Source: Chitinophaga pendula | Lineage (GTDB): Bacteria; Bacteroidota; Bacteroidia; Chitinophagales; Chitinophagaceae | Reading direction: 5' to 3' | Assembly (NCBI RefSeq): GCF_020386615.1 | Contig: NZ_CP077769.1 | Location: 6,869,501-6,933,500, forward strand | Length of the DNA: 64,000 nucleotides | Shown here: positions 35,626 to 44,359 of the stretch, in pieces | How positions within the stretch are numbered: position 1 is the first letter of the stretch | How the letters are laid out: each line of letters begins with the position of its first letter | Made by a program: the position numbers and the translations under genes | Notes under the pieces: model-generated | The model's input: the letters and a program-made list of their open reading frames with translations, nothing else | The model's database searches: none | Told to the model about the DNA's origin: nothing

Positions 35626-38600
35626 ATGAAAAATCAAGTCAATAAAGGCGGACTTACTTTCCGGCGTCATTTTACGAAGGAAAATGTAAGTCCATATGAG
35701 CTATTTGAGTATGAACTTCGCTCATCAGTGATCCGAAATCCTGGCGGCGACGTCGTATTTGAAATGAATAATGTGGAAGTGCCCAAAGCGTGGTCGCAGA
35801 TTGCGACAGATATACTAGCCCAGAAATATTTTCGCAAGGCGGGTGTTCCCCAACCCGATGGGACCATTGGTAGAGAAACCTCCGTAAAAGAGGTAGTGCA
35901 TCGTATGGCAAACTGCTGGCGGGTATGGGGGGAGCGCCATAATTACTTTGCAGCTCCGCAGGATGCACAGATATTCTATGACGAATTAGCCTACTGTATG
36001 CTTAATCAGGCTTGTGTCCCTAATTCTCCCCAGTGGTTCAACACTGGCCTTTATGAAAGTTATGGAATTGCAGGTTCCCCTCAGGGGCATTATTTCATTG
36101 ATCCGGCCACGGAACAATTGCAAAAGTCAACTTCTGCTTATGAGCGTCCCCAGCCCCACGCTTGTTTTATCCTCAATGTGAACGATGATCTCGTTAATGA
36201 TGGTGGCATCATGGACCTTTGGGTAAGGGAGGCACGTATTTTCAAATACGGTTCAGGAGTAGGTACGAACTATTCTGCTATCCGGGGAGAGGGGGAGCAA
36301 CTAAGTGGCGGAGGCACCTCCAGTGGACTAATGAGCTTCCTTAAGATAGGAGATCGGGCAGCAGCTGCTATTAAATCGGGAGGTACTACCCGCAGAGCCG
36401 CCAAAATGGTATGCCTGGATCTAGATCACCCGGAGATAGAATCATTTATTAATTGGAAAGTAGAAGAAGAAAAAAAGGTAGCCGCCCTTATAGCTGCCGG
36501 ATATTCATCCGATTACGAAGGAGAGGCCTATCGTACCGTCTCCGGACAAAACTCCAACAATTCAGTCCGGATACCCAATGCATTCTTTCACAGGTTGGAA
36601 AACAACGAGGATTGGGAGCTAACCGCACGTTCTACCGGAAAACCAATAAAGACCGTCAAGGCAAAGGATCTATGGGAGCAAATTGCTTATGCTGCCTGGC
36701 GCTGTGCTGATCCGGGTACTCAATATGATACTACTATCAACGAATGGCATACCTGCCCGCAGGGAGGACGTATCAATGCTTCCAATCCCTGTTCAGAATA
36801 CATGTTTTTGGATAATACAGCTTGTAACCTTGCTTCTGTAAACCTTCGCCGTTTTTTTGATGAAAGTAATAACCAGTTCGATGTGAGTGGTTTTGAATAC
36901 ACCGTCCGCCTATGGACCGTTGTACTTGAGATTTCGGTGCTTATGGCCCAGTTCCCATCAAAAGAAGTCGCCCAGCTCAGTTACGAATACCGTACGCTGG
37001 GATTAGGATATGCCAATCTGGGCTCTATGCTGATGGTAAGCGGTATTGCTTATGATAGTGAGGAAGCTCGTGGTATCGCCGGAGCAATCACCGCTATCAT
37101 GACAGGCGTGGCCTATAAGACTTCTGCGGAAATGGCGGCTCACCTGGGCGCTTTTCCCCGATACGAAGAAAATAGGAAGGATATGCTTCGCGTAATGCGG
37201 AATCATCGGGCGGCGGCATATGATGCCATAGATGCCTATGAAGGGATAGAAATAAAGCCAATGGGTATTAATGCCCGGTTCTGCCCTGATTATCTGCTTA
37301 AAGCGGCTACTAAGGCATGGGATGATGCGGTAAAGCTGGGAGAGGAATATGGCTATCGCAATGCTCAGGCAACAGTTATTGCTCCCACTGGTACTATCGG
37401 CCTGGTAATGGACTGTGACACCACCGGAGTAGAGCCGGACTTCGCGTTAGTGAAATTCAAAAAATTAAGCGGCGGCGGATATTTTAAGATCATTAATCAG
37501 TCCATTCCTTCTGCATTAAAGAATTTAGGATACAAGCCGAATGAGATCACGGCGATTGTTGATTATGCAAAGGGAAGTGGCTCCTTCGCCGGTGCTCCTT
37601 ATATCAATCATCAGACCCTGAGTGAAAAAGGTTTTATAGCGGATGAAATGAAAAAACTGGATGCAGCAGTCATCTCTTCTTTCGATATTTCGTTTGTCTT
37701 TAACGTCTATACGCTGGGGGAAGAGTGTTTGCAACGCCTGGGTTTCCAGCCGGAGCAGTATTACAACCTGGAATTCAGCCTGCTACACGAACTGGGCTTT
37801 ACGGAAGAGCAGATGGAGGCTGCAAATGACTTTATTTGTGGCACGATGACGGTTGAAGGAGCGCCTTATCTGAAGGCGGAACATTTACCTGTATTCGATT
37901 GTGCAAATAAGTGTGGTAAAAAGGGAGAACGTTACATTCACCCGCACGGGCATATCCGTATGATGGCAGCAGCCCAGCCGTTTATTTCGGGGGCGATCTC
38001 CAAAACGATCAATCTGCCTAACGAAGCGGTCGTAGAGGAAATAGCAGATTCCTATAAACTGAGCTGGGAACTCGGCCTTAAAGCCTGTGCACTTTACCGG
38101 GACGGATCAAAACTAAGTCAGCCGCTCAGTAATAAAAGTGATAAAAAGAAAAAGCTCATTGCTAGTACAGAAGCACCTGCAACTGCTACCCAGATCATAG
38201 ATCTCGATCAGCTCACAATAGATGAGTTGCTGGGTGAGATCAACAAACGGATGATGGCCAGCCCGGATACAACTTTGAAGCGCGCGTTATCCCGTATAGT
38301 AGAGAGGAAAAGCCTGCCTGCGAAGAGACGCGGCTTTACCCAGAAAGCCAAGGTCGGAGGACAGGCCATATTTCTGCGGACGGGGGATTACAATGATGGT
38401 ACACTAGGTGAGATCTTTATAGATCTTGCAAAAGAAGGTTCTACTTTGCGGAGCCTTATGAACTGTTTTGCTATAGCCGTCTCCGTAGGTTTACAATATG
38501 GTGTCCCGTTGGAAGAATTTGTAGACAAATTTGTGTTTACACGTTTTGAACCGGCAGGTATGGTAGACCATCCCAATATTAAGTCCGCTACCTCATTGAT

Positions 38601-38949
38601 CGATTATATCTTCCGTGTATTAGGATATGAATACCTGGGACGCACTGACCTGGTACATATATTGGATACACCGGATGATATGGGAGGAGAGCAAAAGCAC
38701 GAGGAGCCGGATCAGGGAACTACAGAATTATCCAATGTCAGGATTACAGTGGTGGGTAACAATTTTGTTGCTAAGCCGGTAAAACAGGCTGCTGTGGCAA
38801 TGTCCGGTAGTCACGAAAGCAATACCCAGGATTATATGCGTAGCATGCAAAGCGATGCGCCTGCCTGTAATACCTGTGGACATATCACCGTACGGTCGGG
38901 CACTTGCTACAAATGTCTCAACTGTGGTAATAGTATGGGATGTAGTTGA
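35626..38949 (+). CDS. nrdJ: Adenosylcobalamin-dependent ribonucleotide reductase (class II)
   Basis: This protein of 1107 residues reduces ribonucleotides with a B12 radical. Visible are [15 protein letters not shown] near residue 130, [32 protein letters not shown], the [20 protein letters not shown] active-site segment (the usual Cys and Glu neighbourhood), and [21 protein letters not shown]. The C-terminal part (about 860-1000) is the extra domain of the long bacterial form, and the tail has two CxxC pairs ([17 protein letters not shown]) likely for thiol relay or zinc. ATG 35626 is preferred to a TTG at 35620. No B12 riboswitch is visible upstream. Confidence 0.95.
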   Translation: MKNQVNKGGLTFRRHFTKENVSPYELFEYELRSSVIRNPGGDVVFEMNNVEVPKAWSQIATDILAQKYFRKAGVPQPDGTIGRETSVKEVVHRMANCWRVWGERHNYFAAPQDAQIFYDELAYCMLNQACVPNSPQWFNTGLYESYGIAGSPQGHYFIDPATEQLQKSTSAYERPQPHACFILNVNDDLVNDGGIMDLWVREARIFKYGSGVGTNYSAIRGEGEQLSGGGTSSGLMSFLKIGDRAAAAIKSGGTTRRAAKMVCLDLDHPEIESFINWKVEEEKKVAALIAAGYSSDYEGEAYRTVSGQNSNNSVRIPNAFFHRLENNEDWELTARSTGKPIKTVKAKDLWEQIAYAAWRCADPGTQYDTTINEWHTCPQGGRINASNPCSEYMFLDNTACNLASVNLRRFFDESNNQFDVSGFEYTVRLWTVVLEISVLMAQFPSKEVAQLSYEYRTLGLGYANLGSMLMVSGIAYDSEEARGIAGAITAIMTGVAYKTSAEMAAHLGAFPRYEENRKDMLRVMRNHRAAAYDAIDAYEGIEIKPMGINARFCPDYLLKAATKAWDDAVKLGEEYGYRNAQATVIAPTGTIGLVMDCDTTGVEPDFALVKFKKLSGGGYFKIINQSIPSALKNLGYKPNEITAIVDYAKGSGSFAGAPYINHQTLSEKGFIADEMKKLDAAVISSFDISFVFNVYTLGEECLQRLGFQPEQYYNLEFSLLHELGFTEEQMEAANDFICGTMTVEGAPYLKAEHLPVFDCANKCGKKGERYIHPHGHIRMMAAAQPFISGAISKTINLPNEAVVEEIADSYKLSWELGLKACALYRDGSKLSQPLSNKSDKKKKLIASTEAPATATQIIDLDQLTIDELLGEINKRMMASPDTTLKRALSRIVERKSLPAKRRGFTQKAKVGGQAIFLRTGDYNDGTLGEIFIDLAKEGSTLRSLMNCFAIAVSVGLQYGVPLEEFVDKFVFTRFEPAGMVDHPNIKSATSLIDYIFRVLGYEYLGRTDLVHILDTPDDMGGEQKHEEPDQGTTELSNVRITVVGNNFVAKPVKQAAVAMSGSHESNTQDYMRSMQSDAPACNTCGHITVRSGTCYKCLNCGNSMGCS

Positions 38950-38970
38950 TGAAGTGGCAAAAAATATGGG

Positions 38971-39007
38971 AAAATGGGAGCTGTCATTTGTAAACAGCTC
39001 CCATTTT
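38971..39007 (+). terminator. Terminator of the ribonucleotide reductase
   Basis: AAAATGGGAGCTGT pairs with ACAGCTCCCATTTTT around a 9-nt loop, 22 bp after the stop codon. Confidence 0.85.
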
Positions 39008-39106
39008 TCGTTTAACATTTCCCTGAAAGTCGGCTACCACAGAGGAGTTCATTGTTAATGATTTGTTATTGTGCCCTTAAAATTTCAAAGAAAAATAACA
39101 CGCCCT

Positions 39107-39185
39107 TATCTTTGTATTCAAATAGGGTTTTCATAGGATAGTAACAAATTGAGGGCGCTTTTCTAGGCGCCCTTACTATTTCTCT
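39107..39185 (+). ncRNA. Candidate small RNA, promoter to hairpin
   Basis: TATCTTTG at 39107-39114 is a perfect -7 box, with TTTC about 20 bp upstream. About 40 bp later AGGGCGC (39152-39158) pairs with GCGCCCT (39167-39173). The T run after the stem is weak (TTACTATTTCT). No ORF lies between. It is 600 bp from the next gene, which is on the other strand. Confidence 0.3.
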
Positions 39186-39480
39186 AAACCATACAAGTAC
39201 GCCTGTTTTACTACTCACACCGGTTGACTTATTGTCAGAGCAACACTTCTTCTATAACTACTGCCTTTTCCACACGACGACTATATAAAAATTAGCATTA
39301 AAATACTCGCTAGATAAGTTGATAGTTTTGTGATATTTTTTGCTTACAAAGATCGCTGCCCGTGTATGTATCTAGCGGATATGCTGTCCGCCTTATAGTA
39401 GTACCTCTCTCCTATCGCTGCTAAATGCCCGTTTCACAGCTCTTATCCAATAAATAATTTTCTTAATGATATATTTTTAT

Positions 39481-39611
39481 TATATTTGTTATTGTATTAA
39501 TTTTATTATGGTTACTGTCCTATGAAAAACCAAATATTCCTACACGCGTGATTCATCATGCACGTAAATGACTCTCGAAAGCAATGGTTCGTCCATTGCT
39601 TTTGTTTTTTA
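39481..39611 (+). ncRNA. Candidate small RNA with strong terminator
   Basis: TATATTTG at 39481-39488 is followed about 90 bp later by a strong intrinsic terminator, AAAGCAATGG (39578-39587) with CCATTGCTTT (39593-39602) and TTGTTTTTT. The T run is on the plus strand, so it does not serve the minus-strand gene that ends at 39614. No plus-strand ORF ends here. From 39186 to 39480 I see nothing else. Confidence 0.4.
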
Positions 39612-39613
39612 GG

Positions 39614-40339
39614 CTATAATTCAATTAAGTCCTTGAAAAAGAAGCGGGTATCCCAGTTTAGGGTTTCTTCTTCCTGGTAACAATTGTCATCTTTGGGAGC
39701 GGGGGTGTAGGTACGTTCAACAGTTTCTCCCAACTGAAAGGGTACGGGTTGCCGAAATAACGGGCCATCAAAGACAAAGGAGTGGAATTCTCCGTTTTCG
39801 CCACAAGGATCTACTCCGGGAGGAAGGTCGCGTAGAAAGGTCTCGTCAATAACCCGGCCGGCAAAGCTGGCGTCCAGGTGTTTGGCATTCACGCAGACAA
39901 TTATTGCCTTGAAGCCATCAGCTACGAACCTTTTCACTAATTCCGTGGTGTTCTGTTGCCATAAAGGGAAAATACCCTGCATACCTATCTTGGCCAATTG
40001 CGTTTCCCGGTATCGTTTCAAGTCCTCCAGAAAAATATCCCCGAATACGGCGTGTTGCATCCCTTGGGCTGATAGTTCGGCCAAGTGACACTGCATGAGT
40101 TCGTCGTAAGCCTCCATACCGGCATGTTCTTCCAGCCAGGCCTTTTTAAGTGGGATTCCTATTTGCTCTGCCTGCCTGTCGAGCAAAGCTGCCCGGACAC
40201 CATGCATGGAAATACGTTGATGTGTGGCATTCAATACTGTAAACAGGCAGCCAATGTCATATTGCCGGGACTGCTGTAGCTGCCAGAGGGCGTAGCAGGC
40301 ATCTTTACCACTACTCCAATTAATAAAAGCTGATTGCAT
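39614..40339 (-). CDS. DUF71/Dph6-like ATP-binding protein (adenine nucleotide alpha hydrolase fold)
   Basis: This 241-residue PP-loop ATPase starts FINWSSGKDACYALWQLQ, with the SGGKD-type loop, and carries the DUF71 motifs SMHGVRAALLDRQAEQIGIPL, VFGDIFLEDLKRYRE, and the C-terminal DPCGENGEFHSFVFDGPLF. In eukaryotes and archaea the family makes diphthamide. Bacteria lack diphthamide; published comparative genomics assigns one bacterial subgroup a predicted role in B12 salvage. The neighbouring B12-dependent reductase fits this, though the genes are convergent and not an operon. Confidence 0.88.
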   Translation of the reverse strand: MQSAFINWSSGKDACYALWQLQQSRQYDIGCLFTVLNATHQRISMHGVRAALLDRQAEQIGIPLKKAWLEEHAGMEAYDELMQCHLAELSAQGMQHAVFGDIFLEDLKRYRETQLAKIGMQGIFPLWQQNTTELVKRFVADGFKAIIVCVNAKHLDASFAGRVIDETFLRDLPPGVDPCGENGEFHSFVFDGPLFRQPVPFQLGETVERTYTPAPKDDNCYQEEETLNWDTRFFFKDLIEL

Positions 40340-40502
40340 ACTTCAGAAATTAAAAAAACAAATAAAGAACAAAAAAAGAACTCAGTAGCATCATCTTTCC
40401 TTGTTAATACATGTGAATTAGTTTAATGTATGTCCTGGCGCCCGGGGTCATTAGGATTTATAATTTTCATTTAGTATTTTTAATGCCTAATATTTGCCTC
40501 AT

Positions 40503-40976
40503 ATGAAAAAGCTGTTGTTATTGTTGTTGGTTCTTACAGCCGCAGCCGCATCAGCATACGCCAGCAAATGGGAGGAAAAAAAGAACGGGGAAAAAGACAA
40601 GGACAAGAATCAGAACCAGCATCCCAAACCGGGTAAAGTAGAGGAATACGTCTGGATGTTACCTCGAGAGACCCAACGGGTTGATGAACAGGAACTTGAA
40701 AATGCTATTGTAGATCTCTATAAGTGGTATCTGCAAAACGAGAACAAGATCAATAGTAATGAATTCCTGAAGAATAGTGGTAAAGAAATAGTGTTTCCTT
40801 TTAAGGTGGAAGCCAAGACTTTACAGCAGTATTTTCAGTTCATCAAGAAGAATTTCCCGGGCTTAAGTGAGTTAGATCTGGAGAATTGCAAGCGCGTATT
40901 ATCCACAAATAAGAAATATGCTCCCGTCACCACAAGAGATGACGCAGAAAGCACATTATCTATTTCCAACAGATAA
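40503..40976 (+). CDS. Hypothetical secreted protein
   Basis: I do not recognise this 157-residue protein. It has a clear signal peptide (residues 1-20, a Leu-rich core ending in AYA-S), then a short charged linker rich in Lys/Asp/Asn, and a helical domain from about residue 45 to 145. No lipobox is present, so it is probably periplasmic. A TTTG that resembles a -7 box ends 6 bp before ATG 40503; the in-frame TTG at 40494 lies inside it. The YcxB-like gene follows 22 bp after. Confidence 0.75.
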   Translation: MKKLLLLLLVLTAAAASAYASKWEEKKNGEKDKDKNQNQHPKPGKVEEYVWMLPRETQRVDEQELENAIVDLYKWYLQNENKINSNEFLKNSGKEIVFPFKVEAKTLQQYFQFIKKNFPGLSELDLENCKRVLSTNKKYAPVTTRDDAESTLSISNR

Positions 40977-40998
40977 TTAAACTGTCCGCTGGGCCTGC

Positions 40999-41478
40999 AT
41001 GCATTTAGAGTTTAGCTATAACAAGGAGGATGTTGTGAATGCACTACGCTATCATTTCCTGAATAGAGGGGAAGTGAAAGTATTCCGTAACACCCTTATT
41101 ATACTGCTGATCGCTACCCTGGCAGGGCATCTCTTCCGGGTAGTCACTATGGGGGCACTAATTGGCATCGTTGCCATGATATTCGTCATTGCCTGGGTCT
41201 TCTGGTACTTATTGCCTATCTCCACTTATAACAAAGCCACTACTTTCAAAGATAATATCCACCTGGTCTTCTCTGATGAGGGCATGTCCATTTCCACCCG
41301 TATCCGCGAACATCAGCGTCAGATACCCTGGACCAGTTTTAGCCAGGTTGTAGAAACAAGGCTCTTCTTTTACCTCTACAGGGATAAAAAGTCATTCTTC
41401 CTAATTCCGGTCAGTGCTTTTGAGACAGAACATGCCAAACAGCATTTTACTGAGTTAGTGAAGGAGAAGATCGGTTAA
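40999..41478 (+). CDS. YcxB-like membrane protein
   Basis: This 159-residue protein has two adjacent hydrophobic spans (about residues 30-72) and then a soluble domain with FSDEGMSISTRIREHQRQIPWTSF and FFLIPVSAF, a pattern I associate with the YcxB-like C-terminal domain. Its function is unknown. It follows the secreted protein gene by 22 bp and probably shares its transcript. Confidence 0.75.
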   Translation: MHLEFSYNKEDVVNALRYHFLNRGEVKVFRNTLIILLIATLAGHLFRVVTMGALIGIVAMIFVIAWVFWYLLPISTYNKATTFKDNIHLVFSDEGMSISTRIREHQRQIPWTSFSQVVETRLFFYLYRDKKSFFLIPVSAFETEHAKQHFTELVKEKIG

Positions 41479-41506
41479 CCCAAGCCTCTCCCCTTTTACC
41501 GTTACT

Positions 41507-42232
41507 TTAAAAATTATGGAAGACTGCGAAATGCAGGATGTGATTCATGGTCTGGCTGCCGGCGGCGGTCTGGAGGAATTGATTCATGTAGCCGATTTCC
41601 AGTTTTAGCGCGGCATTCAGTAAATAGCCCGGTGTGAGCAGCAGACGGTTCTGGTCAATGAATTTGTCGTTGATCTGGTTGTTCCACAGGTTCAGGAATA
41701 TTTCGTTCTGTAGGGCGACGTAAAATTTGGTGGATTGGGTGTGTTTTTGAACGGGAATGATGGTGCGGTGGAAGTACCGTACCCGGTTGCCGTATTGCCA
41801 ATCTCTTTCGGTAGGGGCACCTGGTCTGCTGGTTTGTTGGGCGACCCAGCGTTGTTCCAGCCGGAAACGGTGACTCATAGATGCTTTACCGGCAGGATGC
41901 TGATATATGTATTGCTGAAAGATCCGGTGTTCGGGCAGGTATACATCTGGTACATCTGCATAAGTAGTGACGTAGGCATATCCCAGTAAGAAACTATTCC
42001 TTTTGTTGGCGGCGTACTGGAGCCCTCCCCGTGTGAGGATCTGGCCTTTATCGGTAAAGCCATCCCTGATACGTACTTGTACATCAAAGGGGATAGACCA
42101 GCGATCGCTGAGTTTGAAATTGCCAAAATAGGTATACCAGTGCTGATATTTCTGCTGTAGCTTTTGTTGTGCGCGTATCGGCAAGCCGATCAGGCATATG
42201 ATCATCAATGACAATAGGAACTTTCTTATCAT
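41507..42232 (-). CDS. DUF2490 outer-membrane protein
   Basis: This 241-residue protein has a signal peptide (residues 1-21, ending in IRAQ), then WYTYFGNFKLSDRWSIPFDVQVR, the opening typical of DUF2490, a predicted small outer-membrane beta barrel. Alternating aromatic residues and the C-terminal Phe (HFAVFHNF) fit a barrel. Its role is unknown. A palindrome lies 47 bp upstream of the start. Confidence 0.85.
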   Translation of the reverse strand: MIRKFLLSLMIICLIGLPIRAQQKLQQKYQHWYTYFGNFKLSDRWSIPFDVQVRIRDGFTDKGQILTRGGLQYAANKRNSFLLGYAYVTTYADVPDVYLPEHRIFQQYIYQHPAGKASMSHRFRLEQRWVAQQTSRPGAPTERDWQYGNRVRYFHRTIIPVQKHTQSTKFYVALQNEIFLNLWNNQINDKFIDQNRLLLTPGYLLNAALKLEIGYMNQFLQTAAGSQTMNHILHFAVFHNF

Positions 42233-42278
42233 CTTTTCTCCTTTTTTAGTCCGCGGTTAATAGTCTTCAGGTGGCATT

Positions 42279-42298
42279 TTAACGAAAGACTTCGTTAA
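42279..42298. promoter_or_regulatory. Inverted repeat upstream of the DUF2490 gene
   Basis: TTAACGAA-N4-TTCGTTAA, a perfect 8+8 inverted repeat 47 bp before the start codon, may be an operator. Confidence 0.4.
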
Positions 42299-42364
42299 GA
42301 CGGTGAAAATAGTGAAAAAGGAGCTGAATTGCTAAAATATGAGGGTGGGTCTATGGTAGATGAA

Positions 42365-42401
42365 GTCCACTATAGGGGACGTAAAACGGCCTATAGTGGA
42401 C
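42365..42401. repeat. Perfect 12-bp hairpin downstream of the Tyr-rich gene
   Basis: GTCCACTATAGG (42365-42376) and CCTATAGTGGAC (42390-42401) form a perfect stem with a 13-nt loop. It lies 30 bp past the end of the Tyr-rich gene on the minus strand. There is no T run, so it may act as an RNA stabiliser or operator rather than as a terminator. Confidence 0.45.
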
Positions 42402-42431
42402 AAGACAAATATCGGGAGTGTTTGAATTGTA

Positions 42432-42719
42432 CTAAAGGTGTACGGAGATGTGGACATGCCCGCGGGGGCCGTAATAAGGCCTGTAATATTGTGGATAATA
42501 GTAGGGCCGGTAGTAATAGGCCGGTCCGTAGTATGCACGATAGACGGGACGGCAGCGCCCATGGAAATAGTAACCTGCTGGTGTGACCATCGAGGTAGCT
42601 ATACTAGTTGTGCTGGTGTTGCTGTAACTCCTGGAGGAGGCGAAGGTGCTGGAAACTGAAAGTATGCATAATAAGCTGACCGTCACTATCAGGATACGAG
42701 TGCTGTTTTTCATATGCAT
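42432..42719 (-). CDS. Small secreted Tyr/Pro-rich protein
   Basis: This 95-residue protein has a signal peptide (about residues 3-27, ending in FA-S), a Ser/Thr-rich stretch, and then a low-complexity segment of Tyr, Pro, Arg and Gly (RAYYGPAYYYRPYYYPQYY) ending in a His-containing tail. Short Tyr-rich secreted proteins with such YxxYYGP runs are common in Chitinophagaceae and have no known role. Two Met codons (42719 and 42713) could start it. It is read away from the SusD terminator. Confidence 0.6.
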   Translation of the reverse strand: MHMKNSTRILIVTVSLLCILSVSSTFASSRSYSNTSTTSIATSMVTPAGYYFHGRCRPVYRAYYGPAYYYRPYYYPQYYRPYYGPRGHVHISVHL

Positions 42720-42771
42720 TCATTTTGTGATTATTGGACAGTTTTACGGGAAAAAGGTTTAATAGCAAAAA

Positions 42772-42793
42772 GGCCAGCCTGAAAAGGCTGGCC
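42772..42793 (-). terminator. Terminator of the SusC-SusD operon
   Basis: On the minus strand GGCCAGCCT and AGGCTGGCC pair around a 4-nt loop and are followed by a T run, 30 bp past the SusD stop. Confidence 0.8.
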
Positions 42794-42824
42794 CAAGTTG
42801 AGAAGCGCATATAGCAAAAAGTCT

Positions 42825-44309
42825 TTATTGTTTATCCCACCACAATTTGGTGCCTTTGGTGTCTCCGCCTATGGCAGCAGCGGCTTTGTCATAGTTCTCT
42901 TTATTCTGCTGTTGCTCACCCGTAGGGTAAGTAAGGCGGAACGGTACGAACTCCGGTGCTTTTACATTAGGGTCCAGTACAGGATCCAGGGGGGCGGTGA
43001 ACAGGGCGGTACCATCTGGTTTTTTAATATCCAGGCGGAGTCTTTCGGCCCATCCCTGAAACCCTTGGGGATACAGGGCCAGCCATTTCTGGCTACCGAT
43101 CACATTTTTCCAATTGCCTCCGTTGTAAGGTACTTTGGTGAGGTAGGCAGATACTTTGGCCTCGTCGGTGATGCCCCAGTATGCCAGTGAGGCGGTAACT
43201 CCTTTATTATAGTGGGTGGCTGCGTCCACGCCGGTGTTGAAACCGCGGGCGGCTGCCTCTGCTAAAATGAACTCGACTTCCGGATAGGTCATCAATATCC
43301 CTGCGGCATCGGGTGCATATATTTTAGTACCTGGGTAGGAGTAATTGTCTGCTGGGAGGCGTGCTGTGTTGGCGTCGGATGCTCCATAAGGCATGCCACG
43401 TAGTGCAGCGCCGGCTTTGGAAGGGCGGGCATATACGGCCAGGCGTGGGTCATCGACGCTTTTCATATAATCTACCAGTGAGCTGCTCACGAAGAAGTCA
43501 TTGATTTCACGTTCAGAGTCGTTCTGCGGGTATTTGTTGGGCGCTATATTCACATAGGCGAATACGGCGTTGTCTGTATTGCTGGACATTGCCTGCTGGT
43601 AATGGGCTTCTATGATGCTGCGTGCTTTGGCTGCGTCGACATCTACCATACGAATAGCGAGTCTGAGCATCAGGGAGTGTCCCAGTTTTTTCCAGGCGGC
43701 GATGTTGCCTTTGAAGATGACGTCGCCGGAAGGATAGGAGGGTTGTGTTTCATCCAGTTTGGCTATCTGGTTCTGGAGGGTATCGAGCAGGGCGTTGTAG
43801 ATGGTTTTAGCATCATCGTAAGCCGGGCGGATACCGTCGGTACCTTTACCGGCAGCCTGGTAGGGTACGTTGCCGTAGGTGTCTACGAGGAACTGGTAGA
43901 TCCAGGCTTTGAGAATATGAGCGATGGCGATCTGATTGGGAGCGGCCAATGGGTTGGTCTGCTGCCCGTTTTTGTTCTGGGCGATGATCTGGTCCAGGCT
44001 TCTCAACGAGTTGGTATATAAAGCTGTCCAGAGGTTGTTGTTGTTGATCTCATCGACCAGGTAGCGGCTGTCATTTGTACGGCTGTTACCGGACCAGTAT
44101 TGTGCGAAGTGCATACCTATGTAGCCATTCTGTAATCCGTTGTACAGGATGTCCATAGCGCTTTTCTGTGCGCCGGTCAGCAGATAGGATTCTGGTGCGG
44201 TGGTCGGTTTGGTCGGGTCCGTATTCATGGTATCCAGCTTCTTACAGCCGGTCATGATCAGACCGGAGGCCAGGAGCAGTATACCTAATCGAAAAAACGC
44301 TTTTCTCAT
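42825..44309 (-). CDS. SusD/RagB-family nutrient-binding lipoprotein
   Basis: This 494-residue lipoprotein has a type II signal peptide with lipobox LIMTGC (Cys near residue 21) followed by KKLD. The body matches the SusD-like_2 group: NTDPTKPTTAPESYLLTGAQ, HFAQYWSGNSR, LKAWIYQFLVDTYGNVPY and the C-terminal GNWKNVIGSQKWLALYPQG. It caps the SusC barrel at the outer membrane and binds the substrate. No glycoside hydrolase is adjacent, so the substrate may be a peptide or unknown; this is inference from SusD-like_2 context. It follows SusC by 50 bp. Confidence 0.92.
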   Translation of the reverse strand: MRKAFFRLGILLLASGLIMTGCKKLDTMNTDPTKPTTAPESYLLTGAQKSAMDILYNGLQNGYIGMHFAQYWSGNSRTNDSRYLVDEINNNNLWTALYTNSLRSLDQIIAQNKNGQQTNPLAAPNQIAIAHILKAWIYQFLVDTYGNVPYQAAGKGTDGIRPAYDDAKTIYNALLDTLQNQIAKLDETQPSYPSGDVIFKGNIAAWKKLGHSLMLRLAIRMVDVDAAKARSIIEAHYQQAMSSNTDNAVFAYVNIAPNKYPQNDSEREINDFFVSSSLVDYMKSVDDPRLAVYARPSKAGAALRGMPYGASDANTARLPADNYSYPGTKIYAPDAAGILMTYPEVEFILAEAAARGFNTGVDAATHYNKGVTASLAYWGITDEAKVSAYLTKVPYNGGNWKNVIGSQKWLALYPQGFQGWAERLRLDIKKPDGTALFTAPLDPVLDPNVKAPEFVPFRLTYPTGEQQQNKENYDKAAAAIGGDTKGTKLWWDKQ

Positions 44310-44359
44310 CTTTACAAATATTTAGGACAGCAGCCACAGTCGCTGTGGCTGCTGATCAT

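Noticed and set aside
40899..40907. A third DnaA-box match TTATCCACA
   Set aside because: It is single, lies inside a coding region and is expected by chance at this frequency.
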